Assembly (NCBI GenBank): GCA_913052075.1
Contig: CAJXDD010000128.1
Coordinates: 1 to 8,327, forward strand
DNA length: 8,327 nt
Direction: 5' to 3'
Origin: UBA9926 sp913052075
GTDB taxonomy: Bacteria > Pseudomonadota > Gammaproteobacteria > Pseudomonadales > Azotimanducaceae
The position numbers and the translations under genes were made by a program. Position 1 is the stretch's first letter, and every line of letters starts with the position of its first letter. The notes under the pieces were generated by a model that saw nothing but the letters and a program-made list of their open reading frames with translations, was not told the DNA's origin and searched no databases. Positions 1 to 6,890 of the stretch are shown here, in pieces.

Positions 1-1200
1 TTAAGTCAATTTCGGCAGGACGTTCGCAACTGGTTAGGGGACAATTTCCCCAAATCTTTGATTGGTAGAGGAATAGAACCCTTTGGTGGCGTCGAGGGAG
101 AAGCGAGCATTCCAGAAGATGCTAGCAGCTGGAGGGATCGGTTGGGGGAGAAAGGTTGGGGAACGCCCACCTGGCCTTCTGAATACGGAGGTGGCGGGCT
201 CACACCGGCCGAAGCGGCAGTCCTATCTGAGGAAATGCACGCAGCCGGGGCAATCAACCCAATTCCGCTACTGGCTGGAATGGGTGTGACCATGGTTGGT
301 CCAACGATCCTCGAGTACGGAACAGAAGAGCAAAAGTTGAAGCACCTCCCCGGTATTTGTAGCGGCAAGGTCAGGTGGTGTCTTGGCTTATCCGAGCCTA
401 ATGCTGGCTCAGACCTTGCGTCGCTACAAACCAAAGCGGAAGAGAATGGCGACCAATGGGTGATCAACGGTCAGAAAATTTGGACTTCAGGCGCAGATAT
501 CTCCCAGTGGTGCGGCGCCCTTGTCAGAACCGACTCGAGCGTTGCCAAGCGAGACGGCATCAGCTTTCTGCTCTTGTCGATGGACCAGTCAGGCGTCGAG
601 ACGAGACCCATTAAACTTATTGCCGGCGCGTCCCCCTTTTGTGAGACCTACTTTAATGATGCCGAGGCCGAAAAGACGGATCTGCTTGGCAAGAGAAACG
701 ATGGTTGGAGTGTGGTCAAGCGGCTTTTGCAGCACGAACGAGCAAGTCAAACGGGAGCCAGACCGACCAGTAATAAAACGGCGCAACCGCTACAAGAAGT
801 TGCAAAGGATTATTGTGGCACCGATCAAGATGGGGCCTTAGCGGACAAAGATTTGCGTTCACGAATTGTGGATCACCTAATGCATACAAAAGCACACGGC
901 CTCACAATTTCCCGAATTTCGGCGGAGGCAAAGGGTAATCCAGAAGTGAGTGCGGCAGCATCTATACTGAAGAATTCTGCCACGCGAGTGTCGCAGGATC
1001 GGGCGGAGCTCTTGCTGGAGATTATGGGTCATCAAGGCGTAGGTTGGGAGGGCGATGCGTTCTCAGAGGACGAGCTCGAAAATGTTCGCGGTTGGTTGTC
1101 AGGCAAAGCAATCTCGATCTATGGCGGGTCCTATGAGATTCAGAACAATATCATTGCGAAAAACATTCTCGGCCTTCCCGAGACAACGCAGAAAGGATAA
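1..1200 (+). CDS. Acyl-CoA dehydrogenase, catalytic-type subunit (5' end cut by window)
   Basis: This is a FAD-dependent acyl-CoA dehydrogenase, which introduces the alpha-beta double bond of an acyl-CoA in beta-oxidation. The frame is open from base 1, and the first visible residues (LSQFRQDVRNWL) match the usual N-terminal helix, so only a few residues are missing. The TTG at 58 is not the start. Visible motifs, numbered from the window edge, are GWGTPTWPSEYGG (about 52-64), the family signature GLSEPNAGSD (129-138) and a C-terminal YGGSYEIQ (374-381). The position of the medium-chain enzyme's catalytic Glu reads Gly here (YGG). A Glu in HER (residue 246, bases 736-738) sits where isovaleryl- and long-chain-type enzymes carry their base. 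The RxQFG motif that contacts FAD across the dimer is absent. The next gene follows after 9 nt. Family is certain; the substrate (steroid side chain, branched or aromatic acyl-CoA) is inference. Confidence 0.93.
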   Translation, partial: LSQFRQDVRNWLGDNFPKSLIGRGIEPFGGVEGEASIPEDASSWRDRLGEKGWGTPTWPSEYGGGGLTPAEAAVLSEEMHAAGAINPIPLLAGMGVTMVGPTILEYGTEEQKLKHLPGICSGKVRWCLGLSEPNAGSDLASLQTKAEENGDQWVINGQKIWTSGADISQWCGALVRTDSSVAKRDGISFLLLSMDQSGVETRPIKLIAGASPFCETYFNDAEAEKTDLLGKRNDGWSVVKRLLQHERASQTGARPTSNKTAQPLQEVAKDYCGTDQDGALADKDLRSRIVDHLMHTKAHGLTISRISAEAKGNPEVSAAASILKNSATRVSQDRAELLLEIMGHQGVGWEGDAFSEDELENVRGWLSGKAISIYGGSYEIQNNIIAKNILGLPETTQKG

Positions 1201-1204
1201 GGAG
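1199..1204 (+). promoter_or_regulatory. Ribosome binding site overlapping the upstream stop codon
   Basis: AAGGAG begins inside the TAA stop of the first dehydrogenase and lies 5 nt before the GTG at 1210. It fixes that GTG as the start of the second dehydrogenase and points to translation from one shared mRNA. Confidence 0.75.
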
Positions 1205-1209
1205 AAGAC

Positions 1210-2346
1210 GTGGCCTTACTATCAGAAGAACAGACGATGATCCGCGACCAGGCGGTTGCTTGGGTGCGTGACGACTCTCCTGTAACCCAATTCCGGGCGA
1301 TGCGAGATAGCGGCACACCGTTAGGATTTTTTCCTGAAACATGGGATGCGATGGTAAATCTCGGGTGGCCCGGCATGCTTATCCCGGAAGCTTATGGAGG
1401 CTCAGGGCTTGGATACCTCACCTTTGGTGTTGTGCTTGAACAACTCGGGCGACACTTAACGGCGAGTCCTTTGTTTGCCTCTGCGCTAGTTGGTGCATCG
1501 GCCGTCATCCAAGCGGGCAATGAAGCTCAGAAGACTTGGATTCTGCCGAAAGTTGCCGATGGCTCAGCAATCGTCAGCCTTGCCCTTGAAGAGGGTGCTA
1601 GGCATAGCCCAGAAAATACAGCGTTGACGGTGAAGCGATCAGATTCAGGCTATGTGCTCTCAGGTGAGAAAACGTTCGTTATGGAGGGTATGGCGGCCTC
1701 TCATTTTGTGGTCGTAGGGCGATCCGCGGGGTCGATCGGATCGCTAGGCGGGTTAAGCCTATTTTTGGTAGAAGCAAGTGCAGAGGGCCTCACTCGTAGT
1801 CGGCTTGCAACCATGGACGCCAGAGGATACGCCAATCTCAGTTTTGACGACGTAGCGGTTCGAGAAGACGCGCTCGTGGGCGAGGAAGGCTCTGCGGCTA
1901 GTCATCTCGGATTGATCTTAGATATTGCGAGAGCAGGTCTCGCTATGGAGATGTTGGGTACTGCGGGCTATGCCTTCGAGATGACACTCGACTACCTGAA
2001 GACCAGGAAGCAATTCGGTCAGGTAATCGGATCTTTCCAAGCACTGGGTCATCGAGCGGCGAGCCTTTATACCGAGATGGAGCTAGCGAGAAGCTGTGTC
2101 GAGGCGGCGCTGCAAGCATTGGATTCCGGATCTGAAGATCGGGAGAGTTTGGTTGCATTATCGAAGGCAAAGGCTGGAGCCTTCTTGCATGACATGTCCA
2201 ATCAGTTGATTCAGATCCACGGTGGGATCGGGATGACGGATGAATTTGATGCAGGTTTTTATCTGAAGCGAGCACGAGTGCTGGAAATTGCCTACGGCGG
2301 TGTGGCATATCATAAAGACCGTTACGCAACGCTATTGGGGTTCTAG
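1210..2346 (+). CDS. Acyl-CoA dehydrogenase, FAD-contact-type partner subunit
   Basis: A second acyl-CoA dehydrogenase fold protein of 378 residues, starting at GTG behind a strong AAGGAG. The start fits the family because MALLSEEQTMIRDQAVAWV is a normal N-terminal helix. Visible features are GWPGMLIPEAYGGSGLG (52-68), RKQFG (266-270) and QIHGGIGMTDEFDAGFYLKR (335-354); the last two are the usual FAD-contact regions. The SEPxAGSD signature is degenerate (LALEEGARHSPE, 124-135). The position matching the neighbour's HER Glu reads IAR (Ala 240), and the C-terminal catalytic position reads YGG. The protein therefore seems to lack both known catalytic bases. Together with the adjacent gene this fits the non-catalytic half of an alpha2beta2 dehydrogenase like the mycobacterial ChsE pairs. 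That role is inferred; the family is not in doubt. Confidence 0.92.
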   Translation: MALLSEEQTMIRDQAVAWVRDDSPVTQFRAMRDSGTPLGFFPETWDAMVNLGWPGMLIPEAYGGSGLGYLTFGVVLEQLGRHLTASPLFASALVGASAVIQAGNEAQKTWILPKVADGSAIVSLALEEGARHSPENTALTVKRSDSGYVLSGEKTFVMEGMAASHFVVVGRSAGSIGSLGGLSLFLVEASAEGLTRSRLATMDARGYANLSFDDVAVREDALVGEEGSAASHLGLILDIARAGLAMEMLGTAGYAFEMTLDYLKTRKQFGQVIGSFQALGHRAASLYTEMELARSCVEAALQALDSGSEDRESLVALSKAKAGAFLHDMSNQLIQIHGGIGMTDEFDAGFYLKRARVLEIAYGGVAYHKDRYATLLGF

Positions 2347-2369
2347 AGCCATAGTCGGTCTTTGGCTTT
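2345..2369 (+). terminator. Weak terminator-like hairpin after the dehydrogenase pair
   Basis: AGCCA (2347-2351) pairs with TGGCT (2363-2367). The stem has one T-T mismatch, two further pairs inside and a TCGGT loop. A short T run (TTTAA) follows. The stem is short and the T tract poor, so this may be only a weak or Rho-assisted end. Confidence 0.3.
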
Positions 2370-2625
2370 AACACCTGCCACGTTCCTATGGGATCAGTGA
2401 CGAAACAACCTAAAGCACCGGAATGACCAGGGGATAGCCAAAAAAAGGAAGGATGCTCTGTGAAGAGGACCGCAGCGAAGGAGGCTTAAGCTAGAGTGTT
2501 CACAGGTATGGCGATGAATACCCCACCTTTGTCGAGTTTGATCACGTGGTGAGTGGCTATTTGTACAGTTGTCAACACATTACATGCTGGTACTCAGCGC
2601 TCCAAAGAGCTTTGATCAGCCTGCC
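2370..2625 (+). other. Gene-free stretch upstream of the tRNA promoter
   Basis: No reading frame here has a ribosome binding site and a plausible length. The stretch contains an A7 run near 2440 and the first copy of an 11-bp repeat, CAGGGGATAGC (2428-2438), whose second copy lies in the tRNA leader. I see no RNA gene or mobile element. Confidence 0.5.
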
Positions 2626-2654
2626 TTGAGCCAGTGGGTCTTTGTCTCTATAAT
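2626..2654 (+). promoter_or_regulatory. Sigma70-type promoter for tRNA-Leu (and probably tig)
   Basis: TTGAGC (2626-2631), a 17-nt spacer and a perfect TATAAT (2649-2654) form a near-consensus promoter. The bases after the -10 box are GC-rich (CTCGGCGC), the kind of discriminator typical of stringently controlled stable-RNA promoters. Transcription would start near 2661, giving a leader of roughly 130 nt before the mature tRNA. With no clear terminator between the tRNA and tig, the transcript may continue into tig; this last point is inference. Confidence 0.75.
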
Positions 2655-2720
2655 CTCGGCGCTTTAGATGCGGCGTAAAGGGCTAGGTGAGTCAAATGTG
2701 CAGTGAGCAATGGGCAGCAG

Positions 2721-2782
2721 GGGATAGCTGACCATAGGCCGTAGGCACTGGGCTCAAAAGACCTGTAAACGTCAGCTATCTC
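2721..2782 (+). repeat. 10-bp perfect inverted repeat in the tRNA leader
   Basis: GATAGCTGAC (2723-2732) is mirrored exactly by GTCAGCTATC (2771-2780), with 38 nt between. A G-T wobble and a G-C pair could extend the stem to 12. As RNA it would form a long stem ending 10 nt before the mature tRNA 5' end, so it could affect processing by RNase P or an endonuclease. Function unknown. Confidence 0.6.
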
Positions 2783-2791
2783 AATCACATG

Positions 2792-2877
<86 letters not shown>

Positions 2878-2953
2878 TTAATTCATTTTCTATGTTCAAA
2901 ATTGGCGGTAGGAGCGCAGGCCCCATCGTCGAAATGACGAGTGTCAAACGGCT

Positions 2954-4336
2954 ATGGAAATTACAGTTGAGAGCGTTTCGAATCTGGAGCGCAAGATGAC
3001 GGTTGTTGTTCCCGCGAGCGAAATTACCCCAAAGGTAGAGGAGCGGATCAAGCGGGCGGCCTCGCAAGCTCGAATCAAGGGATTTAGACCTGGCAAAGTC
3101 CCCGTCAGAGAGGTGCGTCGGCGTTTTGGCGAGGGAATTCTGCAGGAAGTCGCCAGCGAAGTAATGCAGGAGAGTTACAGCAACGCCATCACTCAGGAAA
3201 CGCTGAAACCAGCGGGTATGCCGCAAATCGATGATGTCGTCATCGAGTCTGACAAGGACCTTTCTTTTTCCGCAACATTTGAAGTGATGCCAGAAGTGGT
3301 GCCGGGTGATGTGTCCGGTGTAACAGTTAGTCAACCCAAAGCTGAGGTCATTAGTTCAGACCTCGACGCAATGGTCGAAAAGTTGCGTGAACAGCGAAAG
3401 GAATATCAATCGGTTGAGCGTGCTGCGCAGAACGATGATCAGGTGACCATTGACTTCGCAGGTACTAAAGATAGTGAGGCCTTCGATGGTGGTTCGGGTG
3501 AAGATCACCAACTGATTCTTGGCTCTGGCTCGATGATTCCAGGATTTGAAGACGGCATTGTGGGGATGGTAATAGGAGAGGAGAAGACGCTGTCGCTCAC
3601 CTTTCCAGAGGAGTACCACGCAGAGGCTTTGGCTGGCGCGGATGTAGAATTCCTCGTCTCGCTGAAAGGAGTCGCCGAACCGACCCTACCAGCGCTCGAT
3701 GAGGAATTCTTCAAGTTGTTCAACGTTGAAGAAGGTGGAGAAGAGGCTTTCAGAGCTGAAGTCCAAAGGAACATGGAGAAGGAACTCCAAAGCGCCATTG
3801 ATAATCGCGTAAAGTCACAAGTAATGGATGGTTTGCTGGAAGTCACTGAGGTTGAGGTGCCGAAAGCGTTGGTCGACGACGAGTGTGGACGCATGCGGCA
3901 GAACATGGTTCAGCAGTTTGGGGGTGGACAACAGTTTGATGAAAACATGTTACCCAAAGAGTTATTCGCAGAGGAAGCGGAGAAACGAGTTCGACTCGGT
4001 CTCATTGTCAACGCTGTCGTCGAAACAGAGTCCATAGAGGCAGATGCTGATCGCGTACGAGAAAAAATCGAGGACATTGCATCCAGCTATGAGCAGCCAG
4101 AGCAACTGATTAATTACTATTACAGCAACGAGCAAGCACTGAGCCAAGTGCAAGGATTAGTGCTTGAAGAGCAGGTTGTTGCTACATTGCTAGAAAAAAT
4201 GTCGGTCGAAACGGTCGAGATGAGTTACGAGGAGGCGATTCAGCCGCCGCCACCCGCCGAGGAGGAGGACTCGCCGGATGGTGAGACGGGCGTTGGTGAC
4301 GAGTCATCCAGCGAGAATGCGGCGGGTAAAGACTGA
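2954..4336 (+). CDS. tig: Trigger factor, ribosome-associated chaperone and prolyl isomerase
   Basis: Trigger factor docks beside the ribosome exit tunnel, shields nascent chains and has peptidyl-prolyl isomerase activity. The protein has 460 residues (E. coli: 432). The N-terminal ribosome-binding domain carries the signature GFRPGKVP (43-50), at the same residue numbers as in E. coli. The FKBP-type isomerase domain spans about 155-240 (DDQVTIDFAG, MIPGFEDGIVGM). The helical C-terminal chaperone arms follow to about 428. The last 30 residues, PPPP followed by a Glu/Asp/Ser-rich tail, are extra and probably disordered. ATG 2954 is the only start downstream of an in-frame TAG at 2909, and MEITVES matches the family start. 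No good Shine-Dalgarno sequence precedes it; only GACGAG lies about 12 nt upstream. tRNA-Leu is 76 nt upstream and clpP downstream. Confidence 0.98.
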   Translation: MEITVESVSNLERKMTVVVPASEITPKVEERIKRAASQARIKGFRPGKVPVREVRRRFGEGILQEVASEVMQESYSNAITQETLKPAGMPQIDDVVIESDKDLSFSATFEVMPEVVPGDVSGVTVSQPKAEVISSDLDAMVEKLREQRKEYQSVERAAQNDDQVTIDFAGTKDSEAFDGGSGEDHQLILGSGSMIPGFEDGIVGMVIGEEKTLSLTFPEEYHAEALAGADVEFLVSLKGVAEPTLPALDEEFFKLFNVEEGGEEAFRAEVQRNMEKELQSAIDNRVKSQVMDGLLEVTEVEVPKALVDDECGRMRQNMVQQFGGGQQFDENMLPKELFAEEAEKRVRLGLIVNAVVETESIEADADRVREKIEDIASSYEQPEQLINYYYSNEQALSQVQGLVLEEQVVATLLEKMSVETVEMSYEEAIQPPPPAEEEDSPDGETGVGDESSSENAAGKD

Positions 4337-4441
4337 GTTAATCGCTGGCTGCTTTCTAGTCGACTAATTGACCGCCGCGTACCGGCCAAGTGCTCAAGTG
4401 GTGTGAATATCGGTAAATCGCGGTGTGCGAATATACCGGCA

Positions 4442-4467
4442 GTCAGTGAGAGGGTTACTGACCTTTT
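4442..4467 (+). terminator. Terminator-like hairpin downstream of tig
   Basis: GTCAGTGA (4442-4449) pairs with TTACTGAC (4455-4462), eight pairs including one G-T, around loop GAGGG. CTTTTG follows. The stem is sound but the T run has only four bases, so termination may be partial. It would separate tig from clpP transcription. Confidence 0.45.
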
Positions 4468-4514
4468 GCGTAAGAGTTAATCGATGCCATGGATTGGCAA
4501 GTAACTAAGAGGTT

Positions 4515-4542
4515 TTGAGACATACCTAGGACAGTGTAGTGT
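4515..4542 (+). promoter_or_regulatory. Weak promoter candidate for clpP
   Basis: TTGAGA (4515-4520), a 16-nt spacer and TAGTGT (4537-4542). The -35 box is good, the -10 box matches the consensus at only three positions. I found no convincing sigma32 element (CTTGAAA with CCCCATNT), although clpP is a heat-shock gene in E. coli. Confidence 0.3.
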
Positions 4543-4557
4543 TCAAAGGATGGCGAT

Positions 4558-4585
4558 TCGGTGATAGGTTTCGCGTTATCACCGA
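4558..4585 (+). repeat. Perfect 9-bp palindrome in the clpP leader
   Basis: TCGGTGATA (4558-4566) and TATCACCGA (4577-4585) are exact inverted copies around a 10-nt centre. The position, just downstream of the promoter candidate and 66 nt before the clpP ATG, suits either an operator for a dimeric regulator or an mRNA hairpin. Neither can be chosen from sequence alone. Confidence 0.6.
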
Positions 4586-4602
4586 GCCGAGGCAGGAAAT
4601 AC

Positions 4603-4620
4603 GTAGCTTTGAGCCGCTAC
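4603..4620 (+). repeat. Second small hairpin in the clpP leader
   Basis: GTAGC (4603-4607) pairs with GCTAC (4616-4620) across an 8-nt loop. It lies 17 nt downstream of the larger palindrome and 17 nt before the AAGGA ribosome binding site, which it leaves unpaired. Only five pairs, so it may be chance. Confidence 0.35.
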
Positions 4621-4651
4621 AGAGAGTTAACAAATCAAAGGAAAGCGTATT

Positions 4652-5287
4652 ATGAGCATTGGTGACACTCTACGTCTCCCACCACAGTCGCTTGGCTTAA
4701 TCCCTATGGTGCTCGAGCAAACTGCGAGGGGGGAGCGTTCGTACGATATCTACAGCCGCCTGCTTAAAGAGCGCATCATATTTGTGGTCGGCCCCATAGA
4801 CGATAACGTAGCGAATTTAGTGGTAGCACAGTTGCTGTTCGCTGAGTCGGAAAACGCTGATAAAGACGTCCAGTTGTACATCAACTCGCCGGGCGGCTCC
4901 GTCACGGCGGGAATGGCCATTTACGACACGATGCAATTTATCAACTGTGATGTCTCTACATTGTGCGTTGGCCAAGCGGCGAGTATGGGAGCGCTACTTC
5001 TGGCGGCCGGTGCAAAGGGCAAGCGGTTTTGCCTGCCGAATTCACGTGTCATGATCCATCAGCCCAGTGGCGGCTCTCAGGGACAGGCCTCGGATATCGA
5101 GATCCAAGCTAAGGAAATACTCTATCTGCGAGAGAGACTGAACCACATTCTGGCCGACCATACGGGCAAAACGGTAGAAGAAGTTGCTCGAGATACGGAA
5201 CGCGATCACTTCATGAACGCCGAGGCAGCTCGGGACTATGGTTTGATTGACGAGGTTCAGGCGCCAAGGGAGAAAGGTTCATCCTAG
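4652..5287 (+). CDS. clpP: ATP-dependent Clp protease proteolytic subunit
   Basis: ClpP is the serine peptidase that forms a 14-subunit barrel and degrades proteins unfolded by ClpX or ClpA in the cytoplasm. The protein has 211 residues (E. coli: 207). The catalytic triad is Ser111 in GQAASMGALL, His136 in MIHQPSGG and Asp185 in ERDHF, at the same residue numbers as in the E. coli precursor. The substrate-strand motif YINSPGGSVTAG is at 76-87. The N-terminal segment up to about residue 15 would be the short propeptide removed by self-cleavage; this is by family analogy. AAGGA (4638-4642) lies 9 nt before the ATG. The gene ends with two in-frame stops, TAG TAG. clpX follows after 306 nt, a wider spacing than I would expect for this pair. 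Confidence 0.98.
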   Translation: MSIGDTLRLPPQSLGLIPMVLEQTARGERSYDIYSRLLKERIIFVVGPIDDNVANLVVAQLLFAESENADKDVQLYINSPGGSVTAGMAIYDTMQFINCDVSTLCVGQAASMGALLLAAGAKGKRFCLPNSRVMIHQPSGGSQGQASDIEIQAKEILYLRERLNHILADHTGKTVEEVARDTERDHFMNAEAARDYGLIDEVQAPREKGSS

Positions 5288-5593
5288 TAGGCCCGGCGGC
5301 ACGAACACCTCGTGGGAAATCCGTCCAACGGCCGCGGCCATCGTCAATGCTGCCGTTTGTGATAGAGTGATTGTCAACTTGGTCGGGTGGCGTGCCTCTT
5401 GGTGGGTATAGCGACTAACCAAATTGCTGCGAATGCGGGCCGGTGAAAGCGATCGTTAGAAAAGAGTAGCGATCAAAAATAGCTGGTTACTATGTCGGTT
5501 AAGAAGAAGCAGGCTGACATTAAAAGAAACTCAAGCCGCCAGCACCAAGAGCGGCAAGCATAGAGAACATATTGGGTATTTCCCGAGGAAGCC
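5288..5593 (+). other. clpP-clpX intergenic region
   Basis: No secure gene in these 306 nt. A small hairpin CACGA/TCGTG (5300-5314) and the palindrome GGCCGCGGCC (5330-5339) follow clpP, neither with a T run. AGCGATC occurs twice exactly 20 bp apart (5448 and 5468). A 23-codon basic reading frame (5492-5563) has no ribosome binding site. TACTAT at 5488-5493 could be a -10 box, but no -35 box matches it. The clpX ribosome binding site is GAGGA at 5585-5589, 4 nt before its ATG. Confidence 0.5.
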
Positions 5594-6868
5594 ATGACGG
5601 ATAATCAAGACAATACTGGAGACGGCAAGCTACTGCACTGCAATTTCTGCGGCAAAAGTCAGCATGAAGTGAGAAAGCTGATTGCCGGCCCGTCTGTGTA
5701 TATCTGCGATGAGTGTGTCGAGCTCTGTAACGACATTATCCGTGAAGAGCTTCAGGAAACGCAGGACGAGGCCGAATTCAAGAAACTCCCAACGCCTAGA
5801 GAAATCAGCGCGATTCTTGATGAGTACGTAATTGGACAGGCGAGAGCAAAACGCGTGCTCTCGGTGGCAGTGTATAACCATTACAAAAGGCTTAATTACT
5901 CAGGTAAAAAAGATGATGTCGAGCTCCAGAAGTCCAATATTCTTCTGGTTGGACCTACCGGTGTAGGAAAGACGTTATTAGCAGAAACTCTCGCCCGACT
6001 GTTGGACGTGCCGTTTACAATAGCGGACGCAACAACGCTGACGGAAGCAGGATATGTTGGCGAGGACGTTGAAAACATTATTCAAAAGCTTCTGCAAAAG
6101 TGCGACTACGATGTCGAGAAAGCGCAGGTCGGCATTGTTTACATCGACGAGATAGACAAGATTTCAAGGAAAAGCGACAACCCTTCTATCACAAGAGACG
6201 TTTCAGGTGAGGGAGTACAGCAGGCACTATTAAAACTAATCGAGGGTACGGTCGCGTCAGTTCCCCCTCAAGGCGGACGTAAGCATCCGCAGCAAGAGTT
6301 CTTGCAGGTGGACACCTCTAACATATTGTTTATCTGCGGAGGGGCATTTGCTGGCTTGGACAAAGTGATTCAAGACCGGTCTGCGAGGAGCGGGATTGGA
6401 TTCGGCGCCAACGTCGTTTCTGAATCAGACAAGGCCAATCTTGGAGAAACGTTGAAGACGCTCGAGCCAGATGATTTGGTTCGCTATGGCCTAATCCCAG
6501 AGTTTGTAGGGCGTCTCCCGGTGCTAGCTACGCTTGATGAACTCGACGCCGAGGCGCTGGTAAGAATTCTGGTTGAGCCTAAAAACGCTTACACCAAACA
6601 GTACTCGAAGTTGTTTGAGATGGAAGGCGTAGAAATCAACTTCCGAGAAGATGCACTACGCGCCGTCGCCCAAAAAGCAATGGAACGTAAAACAGGCGCA
6701 CGTGGGCTCAGATCAATTTTGGAGGGAGTCCTTCTTGACGTGATGTACGATATTCCCTCAGAGGACAGCGTTGCAAAAGTGGTTGTGGATGAAAATGTCA
6801 TTACGGGCAAAAGCGAGCCAATGCTGATCTACGAAACGCCTGAGAAGAAAAAGTCGCAAGAGTCCTAA
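5594..6868 (+). CDS. clpX: ATP-dependent Clp protease ATPase and unfoldase ClpX
   Basis: ClpX is a hexameric AAA+ unfoldase that recognises degrons such as the ssrA tag and threads substrates into ClpP. It has 424 residues, the same length as E. coli ClpX. The N-terminal zinc-binding domain has CNFC (Cys16, Cys19) and CDEC (Cys38, Cys41). The ATPase has Walker A GPTGVGKT (120-127) and Walker B IVYIDEID (181-188). Pore loops are GYVG (153-156) and RKH (229-231). The ClpP-docking IGF loop is at 268-270, the arginine finger is Arg307 in EFVGRLP and sensor 2 is GARGLR (368-373). All key residues are present. The start is supported by GAGGA just upstream and by the match of the zinc domain to the family. 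clpP lies upstream and lon 770 nt downstream. Confidence 0.98.
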   Translation: MTDNQDNTGDGKLLHCNFCGKSQHEVRKLIAGPSVYICDECVELCNDIIREELQETQDEAEFKKLPTPREISAILDEYVIGQARAKRVLSVAVYNHYKRLNYSGKKDDVELQKSNILLVGPTGVGKTLLAETLARLLDVPFTIADATTLTEAGYVGEDVENIIQKLLQKCDYDVEKAQVGIVYIDEIDKISRKSDNPSITRDVSGEGVQQALLKLIEGTVASVPPQGGRKHPQQEFLQVDTSNILFICGGAFAGLDKVIQDRSARSGIGFGANVVSESDKANLGETLKTLEPDDLVRYGLIPEFVGRLPVLATLDELDAEALVRILVEPKNAYTKQYSKLFEMEGVEINFREDALRAVAQKAMERKTGARGLRSILEGVLLDVMYDIPSEDSVAKVVVDENVITGKSEPMLIYETPEKKKSQES

Positions 6869-6890
6869 GGGTCTATGGAATCCTAGACCT
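6869..6890 (+). terminator. Hairpin directly after clpX, without a T run
   Basis: GGTCTA (6870-6875) pairs with TAGACC (6884-6889), and GG/CC can extend the stem inside a bulge. It begins right at the clpX stop. No T tract follows, so it is either a 3'-end stabiliser or a poor terminator. Confidence 0.35.

Larger units (their letters stand above)
4337..4651 (+). other. tig-clpP intergenic region
   Basis: No gene is visible in these 315 nt. They hold a hairpin with a short T run (4442-4467), a weak promoter candidate (4515-4542) and two leader hairpins before clpP (listed separately). A loose tandem similarity, GTGTGAATAT and GTGTGCGAATAT, lies around 4400-4436. Confidence 0.6.

Noticed and set aside
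58..60. TTG as start codon of the first dehydrogenase
   Set aside because: The frame is open upstream to base 1, and those residues match the family's N-terminal helix, so the true start lies outside the window.
6..467. Reverse-strand open frame of 153 codons opposite the first dehydrogenase
   Set aside because: It is antisense to a clearly coding and well-conserved region, and has no recognisable domain.
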